From Rhizobium sp. N324 (lineage in GTDB: Bacteria > Pseudomonadota > Alphaproteobacteria > Rhizobiales > Rhizobiaceae), in assembly GCF_001664485.1 (NCBI RefSeq), contig NZ_CP013630.1, positions 251,001 through 315,000 of the forward strand: a stretch of DNA of 64,000 nucleotides, read 5' to 3'. The notes under the pieces are model-generated. The model was given only the letters and a program-made list of their open reading frames with translations, was not told the origin of the DNA and ran no database searches. Made by a program: the position numbers and the translations under genes. The first letter of the stretch is position 1, and the number at the start of each line of letters is the position of its first letter. Shown piece after piece: positions 53,975 to 63,229 of the stretch.

Positions 53975-54958
53975 ATGCTGGCGCGGTTTTTCAGATCCTC
54001 GAAACGATCGTTCGAATCGCTGTCCGAGCAGGAGATTCTCGCCCTCGCGATCGCCTCCGAGGAAGACGATGCCCGCATCTATCTCGCCTATGCCGACAGA
54101 TTGCGAAGTGAATTTCCGGCCTCGGCCAAAGTCTTCGAAGATATGGCCGAGGTCGAGGACACGCATCGCAAGTCGCTGTTCGAAATCCATCGCCAGCGTT
54201 TCGGCGAGCGCATTCCGCTGATCCGGCGCGAGCATGTCGAGGGCTTCTACGAGCGCAAGCCCGACTGGCTCAGGGCAAATCTTACCCTGGAGGCGATGCG
54301 CCGGGAAACCGAGGCGATGGAGGAGCAGGCCTATCGTTTCTATGTCGAGGCGGCAAAACGCACCTCGGATGCCTCGACGCGCGAGCTTCTCGGCGATCTC
54401 GCTCTTGCCGAACAGGGGCACGAGGATATCGCCCGCATGCTCGGCGACAAACATACACCTGAAGATGTCAAGCATGACGAGGACGCGACGGTGCATCGGC
54501 AATTTGTGCTGACCTATGTGCAGCCGGGCCTTGCCGGGCTTATGGACGGCTCGGTCTCGACGCTGGCGCCGATTTTCGCCGCCGCCTTTGCCACGCAGGA
54601 TACGTGGCAGACCTTCCTTGTCGGCCTGTCCGCCTCCGTCGGCGCCGGCATCTCGATGGGCTTCACCGAAGCCGCCCATGACGACGGCAAGATTTCCGGC
54701 AGGGGCTCGCCGGTCAAACGCGGCCTTGCCTGCGGCATCATGACGGCGCTCGGCGGCCTCGGCCACGCACTGCCCTATCTGATCCCGCATTTCTGGACGG
54801 CGACGATCACTGCCGCGATCATCGTCTTCTTCGAACTCTGGGCAATCGCCTTCATCCAGAACCGCTACATGGAAACCCCCTTCCTGCGCGCCGCCTTTCA
54901 AGTCGTGCTTGGCGGCGGCCTGGTGCTCGGCGCGGGTATCTTGATTGGGAATGGGTGA
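53975..54958 (+). CDS. mbfA: Membrane-bound ferritin-like iron exporter MbfA
   Basis: A 327-residue protein with an N-terminal erythrin/ferritin-like di-iron domain (about residues 15-160) and a C-terminal vacuolar-iron-transporter-like (VIT1) membrane domain. Iron-ligand candidates lie in IASEEDDARIYLAYADRL, MAEVEDTHRKSLFEIH, EAMEEQAYRFYVEAAKR and LAEQGHEDIAR. The membrane part begins near VSTLAPIFAAAFATQDTWQT. MbfA exports iron under excess in Agrobacterium and Bradyrhizobium. ATG 53975 is placed by GGAGAAG just upstream. An ICE palindrome overlaps the leader, consistent with Irr control. Confidence 0.93.
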   Translation: MLARFFRSSKRSFESLSEQEILALAIASEEDDARIYLAYADRLRSEFPASAKVFEDMAEVEDTHRKSLFEIHRQRFGERIPLIRREHVEGFYERKPDWLRANLTLEAMRRETEAMEEQAYRFYVEAAKRTSDASTRELLGDLALAEQGHEDIARMLGDKHTPEDVKHDEDATVHRQFVLTYVQPGLAGLMDGSVSTLAPIFAAAFATQDTWQTFLVGLSASVGAGISMGFTEAAHDDGKISGRGSPVKRGLACGIMTALGGLGHALPYLIPHFWTATITAAIIVFFELWAIAFIQNRYMETPFLRAAFQVVLGGGLVLGAGILIGNG

Positions 54959-55230
54959 ACTGCGGTCGGGCGCAGCCCGAGCAATCGATCCAGTGAATCG
55001 ATTGCAGCAGCGAACGCCCGGAGCCATGCGGAGGGCCGGGAGACGGTGCGGCAAACGCAACCCATTAAGAGTGCCGCAAACTCCACGACGATTTTATATC
55101 ACCCGCCGCAGGCACAACAATCAGCCCTCATCATGAGGCGCCTCGCGCCCCAGGATGAGGCTGGAGAGAGGGCGCGCCAGCATCCGTGCCCTTCGCTTAC
55201 GCTTCGTGCATTCGCGGCTTTGCCGCTCAC

Positions 55231-55389
55231 CCCCTCATCTGCCTGCCGGCATCTTCTCCCCGCTGGGGAGAAGGGGACTCGTGGCGGCGCCGCACTCCTC
55301 TTGAGACCTTTGATGCAGGAATGATGACCGTGCGGCTCGCTCCCCTTCTCCCCAGCGGGGAGAAGATGCCCGTCAGGGCAGATGAGGGG
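55231..55389. repeat. Imperfect inverted repeat (about 47-bp arms)
   Basis: Arm 55231-55277 (CCCCTCATCTGCCTGCCGGC then ATCTTCTCCCCGCTGGGG-type) is nearly the reverse complement of 55341-55389, with nested GGGGAGAAG/CTTCTCCCC pairs. Spacer about 63 bp. This type is common in rhizobial intergenic DNA. It lies downstream of mbfA and may limit its transcript. Confidence 0.75.
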
Positions 55390-55465
55390 GGTGAGGAGCG
55401 TCAACGACGAACACCTTGAGCGAAGCGAAAGGTAACGGTCGACGCGTTTCCAATTTCCCCAAAGC

Positions 55466-55493
55466 AAAAGGCCGGCTTTCGCCGGCCTTTTTT
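55466..55493. terminator. Terminator after the C93 peptidase gene
   Basis: AAAGGCCGGC (55467-55476) pairs with GCCGGCCTTT (55481-55490) around TTTC. T runs stand on both strands (TTTTTT on plus, TTTTGC on minus). Placed 24 bp after the stop of the minus-strand peptidase gene, it may act in both directions. Confidence 0.8.
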
Positions 55494-55516
55494 CCCCACA
55501 TTCCCCCCGGAAATCC

Positions 55517-56110
55517 TTACCGCAGTGCGCCGACCAGAACGTCGCGGCCGTTCTCGATGGTGACCCAGCGGCCGGCATTGTAGCTCGACTGGCGCTTGAC
55601 GAAGGAATAAGGCGTCGCAAACCACGGCTTGACCTCGGCGGCGAGGTTGTCGAGCACGAAGTCGCCCTCGGCGCTGCGCAGCGTCAGTACCGCATGGCCT
55701 TCACCATCCGGCTTGCGCACGACGGTCATCAGCAGATCGGCAGCCGAAAAGCCGCGCTGGATCAGCATACGGCGCTTCAAGAGCGCGAAATCCTCGCAGT
55801 CGCCGGCGGTGGTCGGATAGGCCCAGACCTCATCCTTGCCGTAAATTTCCTTGTCGGTCATCGGGGTGATCGTGCGGTTGACGGTGGCGTTGACCGAACG
55901 CACCAGCGACCACTTTGCCGGCGTCATCTCGACCGGGCCGGAATTGCGGTTTGCACCGCATTCGCTGCGGTGGATCTGACAGAAATCATAGTGGCCGATC
56001 GGCTGGGATGTGGCATTGCCCGTTACCATGGAAGCATTTCTGCTGGGGGCCGGTATGGCGGCCGTCGCCATCGCAAACATGGCCATCATGGCCACAAAAA
56101 TACCCTTCAT
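55517..56110 (-). CDS. Bacterial transglutaminase-like cysteine peptidase (C93)
   Basis: A 197-residue exported protein. A signal-like segment (MKGIFVAMMAMFAMATAAIP) is followed by the BTLCP domain: the catalytic Cys in TAGDCEDFALLKRRMLIQR, His in GEGHAVLTLRSAEGDF, and Asp in FVLDNLAAEVKPW. ATG 56110 is preferred over 56134 because the hydrophobic segment then starts near residue 1. In some bacteria this peptidase cleaves the LapA-type adhesin; no LapD/GGDEF partner is adjacent, so its substrate here is unknown. Confidence 0.9.
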   Translation of the reverse strand: MKGIFVAMMAMFAMATAAIPAPSRNASMVTGNATSQPIGHYDFCQIHRSECGANRNSGPVEMTPAKWSLVRSVNATVNRTITPMTDKEIYGKDEVWAYPTTAGDCEDFALLKRRMLIQRGFSAADLLMTVVRKPDGEGHAVLTLRSAEGDFVLDNLAAEVKPWFATPYSFVKRQSSYNAGRWVTIENGRDVLVGALR

Positions 56111-56280
56111 CCGCACGCCCGCTCTTCCTCGCATCGCCCCTTATTTATTAACAAAGTGTTAATGGAGAGGGCCGAGAAGAGTCAATCGTTACTTCTTGGG
56201 AGCGCCTTGCGACTCGCCGACATGGTTAAAATGCAACGGCTCGGGCACTCGCGTCAGGGGAATTTCTTGGCCGGTGCCGT

Positions 56281-57105
56281 TCAAACGGGCATCTGCCTGC
56301 TTGTCGATGAACGGATGACACCTTTGACGGCGCCGAGGAGAAGCGCGATATCGCTCGGCCGGGACAGGCGGTGGTCGCCGTCGCGGATGAAGGTCAGCAC
56401 CACGTCGTCGGCAGGAAGATGCTCCATAAGTTTCATCGCATGCGCATGCGGCACGTCCGCGTCTTTCATGCCCTGAAGGATATGCACTGGGCAGCCCGTT
56501 TCGATGATGCCGTCGAGCACCCGGTTGTCGCGGCCGTCCTCGATCAGCGCCCTGGTGTAAATGTTCGGCTCGGGACTATATTGCGACCGTTCCTCGAAAT
56601 AGCCGCGCTCGGCAAGCGACTTGCGCTCCCTGGCCTTGAGGTTCGGTTCGATCAGCTCCGAGGTGAAATCGGGTGCCGGTGCAATCAGAACCATTCCTTC
56701 AAGTTTTGGGCCGTCCTGCCGCGCAAGCTCCTGCGCCAGCCTGAGCGCGATCCAGCCGCCCATCGAGGAGCCGACCAGGATCACCCGTTCTGGGGCGACA
56801 TGGCGGATGACGGCCAGCGACTCCTCCAGCCAGCGCGAGATCGTGCCGTCGCGGAAGCTGCCCCCGGAGAGCCCGTGGCCTGAATAGTCGAGGCGGATGC
56901 AGGCGAGCCCAAGCTCCACCGCCAGGCCATCGAGTTCCACCGCCTTGGTGCCGCTCATATCGGAGCGATAGCCGGATAACCAGACGAGTGCTGGCGCGTC
57001 GCTGCCGGCTTGCGCCGGGCGGACGATGATAGCGATATCACGCGCAGCCTCACCTTCGCCGACCGTCAGGAACTGCGGCTGGGCATTCGGCATTTGATCG
57101 GACAT
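56281..57105 (-). CDS. Alpha/beta hydrolase
   Basis: A 274-residue alpha/beta-fold hydrolase. The nucleophile elbow is VILVGSSMGGWIALRLAQE, the acid is probably Asp in HILQGMKDADVPH, and the His is in IRDGDHRLSRPSD. The oxyanion segment PALVWLSGYRSDMSGTKA and the GHGLSGGS lid region fit acyl esterases or thioesterases. AGGAG lies 8 nt upstream of ATG 57105. It is divergent from infC. Substrate unknown. Confidence 0.9.
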   Translation of the reverse strand: MSDQMPNAQPQFLTVGEGEAARDIAIIVRPAQAGSDAPALVWLSGYRSDMSGTKAVELDGLAVELGLACIRLDYSGHGLSGGSFRDGTISRWLEESLAVIRHVAPERVILVGSSMGGWIALRLAQELARQDGPKLEGMVLIAPAPDFTSELIEPNLKARERKSLAERGYFEERSQYSPEPNIYTRALIEDGRDNRVLDGIIETGCPVHILQGMKDADVPHAHAMKLMEHLPADDVVLTFIRDGDHRLSRPSDIALLLGAVKGVIRSSTSRQMPV

Positions 57106-57283
57106 CGGCGAAACTCCTGTTATTTTGGCCTAAAAAACAGATTCTTGGCAGGCTGACAGCGGGTGATTTTTCCGCTAAAGGATGATATTGACTCCGTTGC
57201 AGCGATGACGCGACACGTTTGTGCACCCCGATATGGGAGCGCGAGGCTGCAACGTTCCGAAACAACGCGAGGAGAATACGACC

Positions 57284-57820
57284 ATTCGCAGACCTTTTAA
57301 AACCGACGCGCCCGTGAAGGACGGACCGCGCTCGAACCGAGAAATCCGCATTCCCAAAGTTCAGCTGATCGGAGCTGACGGCGAGAATATGGGCGTCGTG
57401 CCTACCGACCAGGCCTTGAGAATGGCTGAGGAAGCCGGCCTCGATCTCGTCGAAATTTCCCCGAATGTCGAACCGCCTGTGTGCAAGATCCTCGATCTGG
57501 GCAAGCTGAAATATGCCAACCAGAAGAAGGCTGCCGAGGCGCGCAAGAAGCAGAAGATCGTCGAAGTCAAAGAAATCAAGATGCGCCCCAATATCGACAC
57601 CCATGATTATGAGGTGAAGATGAAGGCTATGGGACGCTTCTTCGACGAAGGCGACAAGGTCAAGGTGACGCTGAAGTTCCGCGGCCGTGAAATGGCCCAC
57701 CAGGAACTCGGCATGAAGCTGCTGCAGCAGGTCAAGGCCGATACGACCGAGTTCGCCAAGGTCGAAGCCGAGCCCAAGCTCGAAGGCCGCCAGATGATGA
57801 TGGTGCTGGCGCCGAAGTAA
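57284..57820 (+). CDS. infC: Translation initiation factor IF-3 (ATT start)
   Basis: A 178-residue IF-3 with its N-domain ([20 protein letters not shown]), the linker [20 protein letters not shown] and the C-domain ([17 protein letters not shown]). It starts with the non-canonical codon ATT at 57284, behind a strong GAGGAGAA 7 nt upstream, exactly where the conserved N-terminus ([14 protein letters not shown]) begins. An ATG in the same frame at 57221 lies in the leader and gives unrelated residues. The ATT start is the known basis of IF-3 self-repression in enterics. Confidence 0.93.
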   Translation: MRRPFKTDAPVKDGPRSNREIRIPKVQLIGADGENMGVVPTDQALRMAEEAGLDLVEISPNVEPPVCKILDLGKLKYANQKKAAEARKKQKIVEVKEIKMRPNIDTHDYEVKMKAMGRFFDEGDKVKVTLKFRGREMAHQELGMKLLQQVKADTTEFAKVEAEPKLEGRQMMMVLAPK

Positions 57821-58144
57821 GCGCCAGGCACTTTTTCGCCCCAAGGCCGTCCGCAAGGGCGGCTTTTGTGCTTTCGGCCACTGTGGTTTCTGCCTCGCAT
57901 TTGCAGGGCGCGAAGATTCCTCCGCGGCCCCGTTGCACTTTCAAGACGCTGCGGTTATAAGCGCGCGTCCGAACTGACCGGCAGGGCATGCCGTGGCAGT
58001 TTCGAATGCTTGCGGAACGGTTCGTCACTGAAGCCGCAGATCAACAACAAACGCTCCCGCACCTTGTTGCGACGGCCGGAGAACCGGACTTCGCGGGAAG
58101 GGCTTTTTGATGAAGCGCGCAGGGAGGACAGAAGGAGTAGCAAA
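57821..58144 (+). other. 324-bp infC-rpmI intergenic region with terminator and leader
   Basis: GCCGTCC (57846-57852) pairs with GGGCGGC (57857-57863, one G-U), followed by TTTT: a likely infC terminator. The remaining 277 bp would be promoter and 5' leader of rpmI-rplT. It contains small hairpins such as CCGGAGAACCGG and a run CTTTTTG near 58105. In E. coli and Bacillus this operon is under L20 control through leader RNA; no such structure is recognised here with certainty. Confidence 0.5.
57845..57867 (+). terminator. Probable infC terminator
   Basis: GCCGTCC GCAA GGGCGGC forms a 7-bp hairpin including one G-U pair, followed by TTTTG. It would end much of the infC transcript 25 bp after its stop. 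The short T run suggests partial readthrough. Confidence 0.65.
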
Positions 58145-58348
58145 ATGCCCAAGATGAAGACGAAGTCCTCTGCCAAGAAGCGGTTCAAGATCACCGCGAC
58201 CGGCAAGGTCAAGGCTGCCGCTGCCGGCAAACGCCATGGCATGATCAAGCGTACCAACAAGTTCATTCGCGATGCACGTGGCACCATGGTTCTCGCAGAA
58301 CCGGATGGCCGCAAGGTTATCAAGAATTACCTGCCGAACGGTCTCTGA
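58145..58348 (+). CDS. rpmI: 50S ribosomal protein L35
   Basis: A 67-residue ribosomal protein L35 ([20 protein letters not shown], with the usual [15 protein letters not shown] and KNYLPNGL end). ATG 58145 follows AAGGAGTAGCAAA. It lies 38 bp upstream of rplT, as is normal. Confidence 0.98.
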   Translation: MPKMKTKSSAKKRFKITATGKVKAAAAGKRHGMIKRTNKFIRDARGTMVLAEPDGRKVIKNYLPNGL

Positions 58349-58386
58349 GACTCGTCCGCGAACGCTAGATTTAAGGAGATCATGAT

Positions 58387-58791
58387 ATGGCACGTGTAAA
58401 AAGAGGCGTCACCTCGCACGCCAAGCATAAGAAGGTTCTGAAGGCCGCAAAGGGCTTTTACGGCCGCCGCAAGAACACCATCCGGACTGCCAAGGCTGCT
58501 GTCGATCGTTCGAAGCAGTACGCTTACCGCGACCGCAAGGTCAACAAGCGCAACTTCCGTGCGCTCTGGATCCAGCGCATCAACGCCGCGGTCCGCGAAT
58601 TCGGCCTGACCTACGGCCGCTTCATCGATGGCCTGAACAAGGCCGGCATCGAAGTCGACCGCAAGGTTCTCTCCGACATGGCGATCCACGAGCCGGAAGC
58701 ATTCGGCGCGCTCGTCAATGCTGCCAAGAAGGCTCTTGAGTACCTCAAGGAAGCCGGTACGGCCAACGAGTTTGAAGGCGCGGTCAAGTAA
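58387..58791 (+). CDS. rplT: 50S ribosomal protein L20
   Basis: A 134-residue L20 with the basic N-terminus ([20 protein letters not shown]) and the conserved [25 protein letters not shown] precedes the ATG. It is followed by a strong terminator at 58828. In other bacteria L20 represses its own operon by binding leader RNA. Confidence 0.98.
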   Translation: MARVKRGVTSHAKHKKVLKAAKGFYGRRKNTIRTAKAAVDRSKQYAYRDRKVNKRNFRALWIQRINAAVREFGLTYGRFIDGLNKAGIEVDRKVLSDMAIHEPEAFGALVNAAKKALEYLKEAGTANEFEGAVK

Positions 58792-58827
58792 CCAGCGCTT
58801 CCCAAGCTTTGAATTTATGATTTTGGG

Positions 58828-58864
58828 AAACCCGCGCTGGTTTGGGCTAGCGCGGGTTTTTCTT
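58828..58864 (+). terminator. Rho-independent terminator after rplT
   Basis: AAACCCGCGCT (58828-58838) pairs with AGCGCGGGTTT (58849-58859), followed by a T-rich run (TTTCTTTC). It separates the L35-L20 unit from pheS. Confidence 0.88.
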
Positions 58865-58935
58865 TCTTTATATCCCTGCGCCGGCCTCTCCAGCCTGCCT
58901 TTAGAACGCCGCCTGATCTGGACGGAAAGAAGACA

Positions 58936-60018
58936 ATGTCAGATATCGACCAGCTTAAATCCTCTTTGCTTGCCGAAACTGCTGCCGCTGGTGACGAGGC
59001 GGCGCTCGAAGCCGTGCGCGTTTCCGCGCTCGGCAAGAAGGGCTCCGTTTCCGAACTGTTGAAGACGCTCGGCGCCATGACGCCGGAAGAGCGCCAGACC
59101 CGGGGTGCTGCGATCAACGCCCTGAAGAATGCGGTGACGGACGCCATTGCCGAACGCAAGTCGGTGCTGAAAATGGCGGCGGTCAATGCGCGGCTGAAGG
59201 CTGAGACGGTCGATGTCAGCCTGCCGGTGCGCTCTTCGCCGGCCGAGCGCGGCCGCATCCATCCGATCAGCCAGATCGTCGATGAGATTACGGCGATCTT
59301 CGCCGATATGGGCTTCTCGATCGCCGAAGGTCCGGACATCGAGACGGATTATTACAATTTCACCGCGCTGAATTTCCCCGAAGGCCACCCGGCCCGCGAG
59401 ATGCACGACACCTTCTTCTTCCATCCGGACGAGAATGGTGAGCGCAAGGTGCTGCGCACCCATACCTCGCCGGTGCAGGTGCGCACCATGGAAGCGCAGA
59501 AGCCGCCGATTCGCATCATCATTCCCGGCAAGACCTATCGCCAGGACAGCGACGCCACGCATTCGCCGATGTTCCATCAGGTCGAGGGCCTGGTCATCGA
59601 CAAGAAGGCCAATGTCGCCAACATCCGCTGGGTGCTCGAGGAATTCTGCAAGACCTTCTTCGAGGTCGACAGCGTGACCATGCGTTTCCGCCCGTCCTTC
59701 TTCCCCTTTACCGAGCCCTCTTTCGAGGTCGATATCCAGTGCGACCGCTCCGGTCCGATCGTCAAGTTCGGCGAAGGCACCGACTGGATGGAGATCCTCG
59801 GCTGCGGCATGGTCCATCCGAACGTGCTGCGCTACGGCGGGCTCGATCCGGACGAATATCAGGGTTTTGCCTGGGGCATGGGCCTCGACCGCATCGCCAT
59901 GCTGAAATACGGCATGCCCGACCTGCGCGACTTCTTCAACGCCGACGTCCGCTGGATGACGCATTACGGCTTCCGCCCGCTCGACATGCCGACGCTGTTC
60001 GGCGGCCTCAGCGCTTGA
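58936..60018 (+). CDS. pheS: Phenylalanyl-tRNA synthetase alpha subunit
   Basis: A 360-residue class II synthetase subunit. It has an N-terminal coiled coil, motif 1 ([20 protein letters not shown]), motif 2 ([19 protein letters not shown]), [20 protein letters not shown] and motif 3 ([20 protein letters not shown]). It charges tRNA-Phe together with PheT. AAGAAGAC precedes the ATG. The gap to pheT is 16 bp. Confidence 0.98.
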   Translation: MSDIDQLKSSLLAETAAAGDEAALEAVRVSALGKKGSVSELLKTLGAMTPEERQTRGAAINALKNAVTDAIAERKSVLKMAAVNARLKAETVDVSLPVRSSPAERGRIHPISQIVDEITAIFADMGFSIAEGPDIETDYYNFTALNFPEGHPAREMHDTFFFHPDENGERKVLRTHTSPVQVRTMEAQKPPIRIIIPGKTYRQDSDATHSPMFHQVEGLVIDKKANVANIRWVLEEFCKTFFEVDSVTMRFRPSFFPFTEPSFEVDIQCDRSGPIVKFGEGTDWMEILGCGMVHPNVLRYGGLDPDEYQGFAWGMGLDRIAMLKYGMPDLRDFFNADVRWMTHYGFRPLDMPTLFGGLSA

Positions 60019-60034
60019 ACGGAGAATTGGGACG

Positions 60035-62458
60035 ATGAAATTCACGCTCTCCTGGCTGAAAGAGCATCTGGATACGGATGCCGGCCTCGATGAAATCTGC
60101 ACGCGCCTCACCCAGATCGGCCTGGAGGTCGAGGATGTCGACGACAAGGCGGCGTTCAAGCCCTTCGTCATCGCCAGAATTGTCTCGGCGGAAAAACATC
60201 CGCAGGCCGATCGCCTGAAGGTGCTGATGGTCGACACCGGCGCCGGCGCGCCGGTCCAGGTCGTCTGCGGCGCGCCGAACGCGCGCGCCGGCCTTGTCGG
60301 CGCCTTCGCGGCACCCGGAACCTATGTCCCCGGCATCGATGTGACGCTTGCCGTCGGCAATATTCGCGGCGTCGAAAGCCACGGCATGATGTGCTCCGAA
60401 AAGGAGTTGCAAATCTCCGACAGCCACGACGGCATCATCGATCTGCCCGACGATGCGCCGGTCGGAAAGAGTTATGCGGCCTATGCGCATCTCGACGACC
60501 CGGTCATCGAGATCAACCTGACGCCGAACCGTCCTGACTGCACCTCGATCCACGGCATCGCCCGCGATCTCGCAGCCTCCGGACTCGGTACGTTGAAGCA
60601 CCGGCCTGCGCCGTCCTTCCCCGTCGAAGGCGGGACGCCGGTGAAGCTGACGCTCGATCTCGACGATGCCACGCTCTGCCCCGGTTTTTCGCTGCGTCTG
60701 GTGCGCGGCGTCAAAAACGGCCCGAGCCCGCGCTGGATGCAGCAGCGGCTGACCGCCATTGGCCTGCGCCCGATCAATGCGCTGGTCGATATCACCAATT
60801 ACATGACCTTCGATCAGGGCCGGCCGATGCATGTCTTCGACGCCGCCAAGGTCAAGGGCAACCTCACCGTCCGCCGCGCCGTCGAGGGCGAGAGCGTGCT
60901 GGCGCTCGACCAGCGCGAATACAAGCTCGGTCCGAACAACGTCGTCATCTCAGATGAAGACGGCATCGAATCGATCGGCGGCATCATGGGCGGCGAACAC
61001 TCCGGCTGCGACGAAAACACCGTCGACGTGCTGATCGAGTCGGCCCTCTGGGACCCGATGAACATCGCCAAATCCGGCCGCGGCCTTGGCATTATCACCG
61101 ATGCCCGCTACCGCTTCGAGCGCGGCGTCGATCCGGAGTATATGGTGCCCGGTCTCGAGCGCACGACGGAACTGGTGCTGGAACTCTGCGGCGGCACCGC
61201 CGCCAGGGCCGAGGTCGTTGGCTACAAGGGTTACGAACCAAGGATTGTCGATTTCCCCTATTCCGAGGTCAAGCGCCTGACGGGGCTCGACGTCTCGGAT
61301 GCGGAAAGCAACAACATTCTGACCCGCCTCGGCTTCACCGTCTCCGGTTCCGGCGAGCGTGTCTCCGTCGCCGTTCCCTCCTGGCGTCCCGATGTCGACG
61401 GCAAGGCCGATCTCGTCGAGGAGGTCATGCGCATCCACGGCGTCGACAATATCAAGCCGGCGCCGCTCGAAAGCCATGCTGTCGTCAACGGCAAGATCCT
61501 GACGACGCTGCAGATCCGCACCCGCCTGGCCAAGCGGGCGCTTGCGTCGCGCGGCATGCTCGAAGCCGTCACCTGGTCCTTCATTCCGGAAGATCAGGCC
61601 AAGCTGTTCGGCGGCGGGTCGCCGGCCCTCAAGCTTGCCAATCCGATTGCCGCCGAAATGTCGGATATGCGCCCGTCGCTGCTGCCGGGCTTGTTGACCG
61701 CGGCCCAGCGCAATGCCGACAAGGGGTATGCCGACGTCGCCCTCTTCGAAGTCTCCGGCACTTATGAGAACGACCGGCCGGACGGTCAGCGCCGCGTTGC
61801 CGGCGGCATCCGCCGCGGCACGGCCTCGCTTGCCGGCGGCGGTCGCGCCTGGTCGAACGCCGCCAAGGGCGGCGGCAAGCCGGTCGACGTCTTCGACGCC
61901 AAGGCCGATGCGCTCGCCGTCATCGAAGCCTGCGGCCTGCCGATGGGCAATATCCAGATCGAGCAGGGTGGGCCGGAATGGTATCATCCCGGCCGCTCCG
62001 GCACGATCAAGATGGGGCCGAAGGTCGTGCTCGGCTATTTCGGTGAATTCCATCCGCTGACGCTTGAGGCGCTCGATGTCTCCGGCGCGCTCTGCGGTTT
62101 CGAGGTCTATCTCGATGCCATGGCCGAGCCGAAAAAGAAGGCGACCCGCACCAAGCCGGCGCTCGATCTTTCGCCCTTCCAGGCGGTCAAGCGCGATTTC
62201 GCCTTCGTCGTCGACAGGACGGTGGAGGCGGGCGCCATCATCAAGGCTGCGACCGGGGCAGACCGCAAGCTGGTCACCGGTGTCAATGTCTTCGACATCT
62301 TCGAAGGCGCTTCCGTCGGCGAGGGCAAAAAGTCGGTGGCGATCGAGGTTCAGATCCAGCCGGCCGAGCGCACGTTGACGGATGAGGATTTCGAGGCGCT
62401 GACGCAGAAGATCGTCGCCAGCGTGACAAAATTCACCGGCGGCGTTCTCCGAAGCTGA
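60035..62458 (+). CDS. pheT: Phenylalanyl-tRNA synthetase beta subunit
   Basis: An 807-residue subunit. Domain order is complete: EMAP-II-like tRNA-binding domain ([20 protein letters not shown]), B3/B4 editing domain ([20 protein letters not shown]), B5 domains, the catalytic-like core, and the C-terminal anticodon-binding domain ([17 protein letters not shown]). GGAGAATTGGG precedes ATG 60035. A terminator follows. Confidence 0.98.
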   Translation: MKFTLSWLKEHLDTDAGLDEICTRLTQIGLEVEDVDDKAAFKPFVIARIVSAEKHPQADRLKVLMVDTGAGAPVQVVCGAPNARAGLVGAFAAPGTYVPGIDVTLAVGNIRGVESHGMMCSEKELQISDSHDGIIDLPDDAPVGKSYAAYAHLDDPVIEINLTPNRPDCTSIHGIARDLAASGLGTLKHRPAPSFPVEGGTPVKLTLDLDDATLCPGFSLRLVRGVKNGPSPRWMQQRLTAIGLRPINALVDITNYMTFDQGRPMHVFDAAKVKGNLTVRRAVEGESVLALDQREYKLGPNNVVISDEDGIESIGGIMGGEHSGCDENTVDVLIESALWDPMNIAKSGRGLGIITDARYRFERGVDPEYMVPGLERTTELVLELCGGTAARAEVVGYKGYEPRIVDFPYSEVKRLTGLDVSDAESNNILTRLGFTVSGSGERVSVAVPSWRPDVDGKADLVEEVMRIHGVDNIKPAPLESHAVVNGKILTTLQIRTRLAKRALASRGMLEAVTWSFIPEDQAKLFGGGSPALKLANPIAAEMSDMRPSLLPGLLTAAQRNADKGYADVALFEVSGTYENDRPDGQRRVAGGIRRGTASLAGGGRAWSNAAKGGGKPVDVFDAKADALAVIEACGLPMGNIQIEQGGPEWYHPGRSGTIKMGPKVVLGYFGEFHPLTLEALDVSGALCGFEVYLDAMAEPKKKATRTKPALDLSPFQAVKRDFAFVVDRTVEAGAIIKAATGADRKLVTGVNVFDIFEGASVGEGKKSVAIEVQIQPAERTLTDEDFEALTQKIVASVTKFTGGVLRS

Positions 62459-62482
62459 TCCCGTCGGCCTCACCAAAACGAG

Positions 62483-62511
62483 AGACCGGCCGCCAAGGCG
62501 GCCGGTCTTTT
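62483..62511 (+). terminator. Rho-independent terminator after pheT
   Basis: GACCGGCCGCC (62484-62494) is opposed by GGCGGCCGGTC (62497-62507), followed by TTTT. It closes pheS-pheT and overlaps by one base the stop codon of the convergent NTF2-like gene. Confidence 0.85.
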
Positions 62512-62870
62512 CACGTGTGGAGATGATAGAGTTTGCTGACGATCGTCCAGCGGCCGTCGATCTTCAGCAGCGAGAGATAGTCGGTAAAGCGCATCCCGGC
62601 GAAATCGTCGGTGACCTTGACGCTCGCCGCGTCGCCCTCGACATCGACGTTCTGGATATCCATGAAGGGCTGCGTGCCGGGTGGCGCCGGCTCCTCCGCC
62701 AGGATGGCGGCGATGAATTCGTCCCGCGTCAGCCATTCGACGGCATTCTGGTAATAGCCGATGATCGAGCTTTTCGGGTGAAACGCCTTTTTCAAGGCCG
62801 CCTCATTGCCGAAGGCCATGCCTTCGACATAGAGATGAACCGTCTGTTCGACTGCCTGCCTGTCCGACAT
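62511..62870 (-). CDS. NTF2-like/SnoaL-like small protein
   Basis: A 119-residue protein with the NTF2-like fold pattern: helix (AVEQTVHLYVEGMAFGNEAA), FHPKSSIIGYYQNAVEWLTR, and strands DAASVKVTDDFAGMRFTDYL and KIDGRWTIVSKLYHL. Similar proteins are putative lumazine/DUF4440-type ligand binders or enzymes of unknown reaction. Start ATG 62870. It converges on the pheST terminator. Confidence 0.88.
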   Translation of the reverse strand: MSDRQAVEQTVHLYVEGMAFGNEAALKKAFHPKSSIIGYYQNAVEWLTRDEFIAAILAEEPAPPGTQPFMDIQNVDVEGDAASVKVTDDFAGMRFTDYLSLLKIDGRWTIVSKLYHLHT

Positions 62871-62941
62871 GTTTTCATCCCGTTTTCCGAGATGGCGTTA
62901 GATAGTTTCGTCGGCCGAGAAGGCAAGCCCGGCCGTTGCGT

Positions 62942-63213
62942 TAGAGCCTTTCCTGGTTAGATTGAAGCATTCTGCCGGAGCAGGTTTTCGTCAGGGCAGA
63001 GGCGATTGGCGAAGGGCATACCCCAGGTACGTCCGAGCCGATCGCCTCTGATCCTGGCGGAAAGATGCCCGGCCCTTCGGGTTGGCTGAAACGGGCCGGC
63101 TGATCGACCGGCCGGCTTGGCCGTAGAACTGGGCTACGACGCGCGCCGGCCGGTCGACCATCCGACTCCGTTTGAGCCACCAGAATGCTGCAATCTAACC
63201 AGGAAAGGCTCTA
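62942..63213. mobile_element. MITE-like element with 33-bp terminal inverted repeats
   Basis: Bases 62942-62974 and 63181-63213 are inverted copies at 32 of 33 positions, beginning TAGAGCCTTTCC and ending GGAAAGGCTCTA, with TA at both outer ends. The 272-bp inside is highly structured (for example CAGAGGCGATTGGC opposite GCCGATCGCCTCTG; GGCCGGCTGATCGACCGGCC). Its only long frame has Arg/Pro-rich shadow character. It carries no transposase. TA ends suggest passive mobilisation by an IS630-like enzyme, which is inference. Confidence 0.65.
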
Positions 63214-63229
63214 GGCCGGGCTTGGCCGC

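Larger units (their letters stand above)
54959..55516. other. 558-bp repeat-rich intergenic region
   Basis: No coding sequence is supported here. It contains a low-quality inverted repeat pair (55231-55389), a small repeated motif with Pro/Arg-like shadow frames, and at its right end the terminator of the C93 peptidase gene (55466-55493). Short direct matches such as CTTCGCTTACGCTTCG and GAGCGAAGCGAAAGG look like worn copies of Rhizobium intergenic repeats. Confidence 0.55.

Noticed and set aside
55046..55419. Short frames in the 558-bp gap after mbfA
   Set aside because: They are Arg/Pro-rich, overlap intergenic repeats and lack ribosome sites.
62941..63180. 79-codon minus-strand frame inside the repeat element
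   Set aside because: It is Pro/Ser/Arg-rich, starts at no ribosome site and lies wholly in palindromic DNA; it is best explained as a chance frame.
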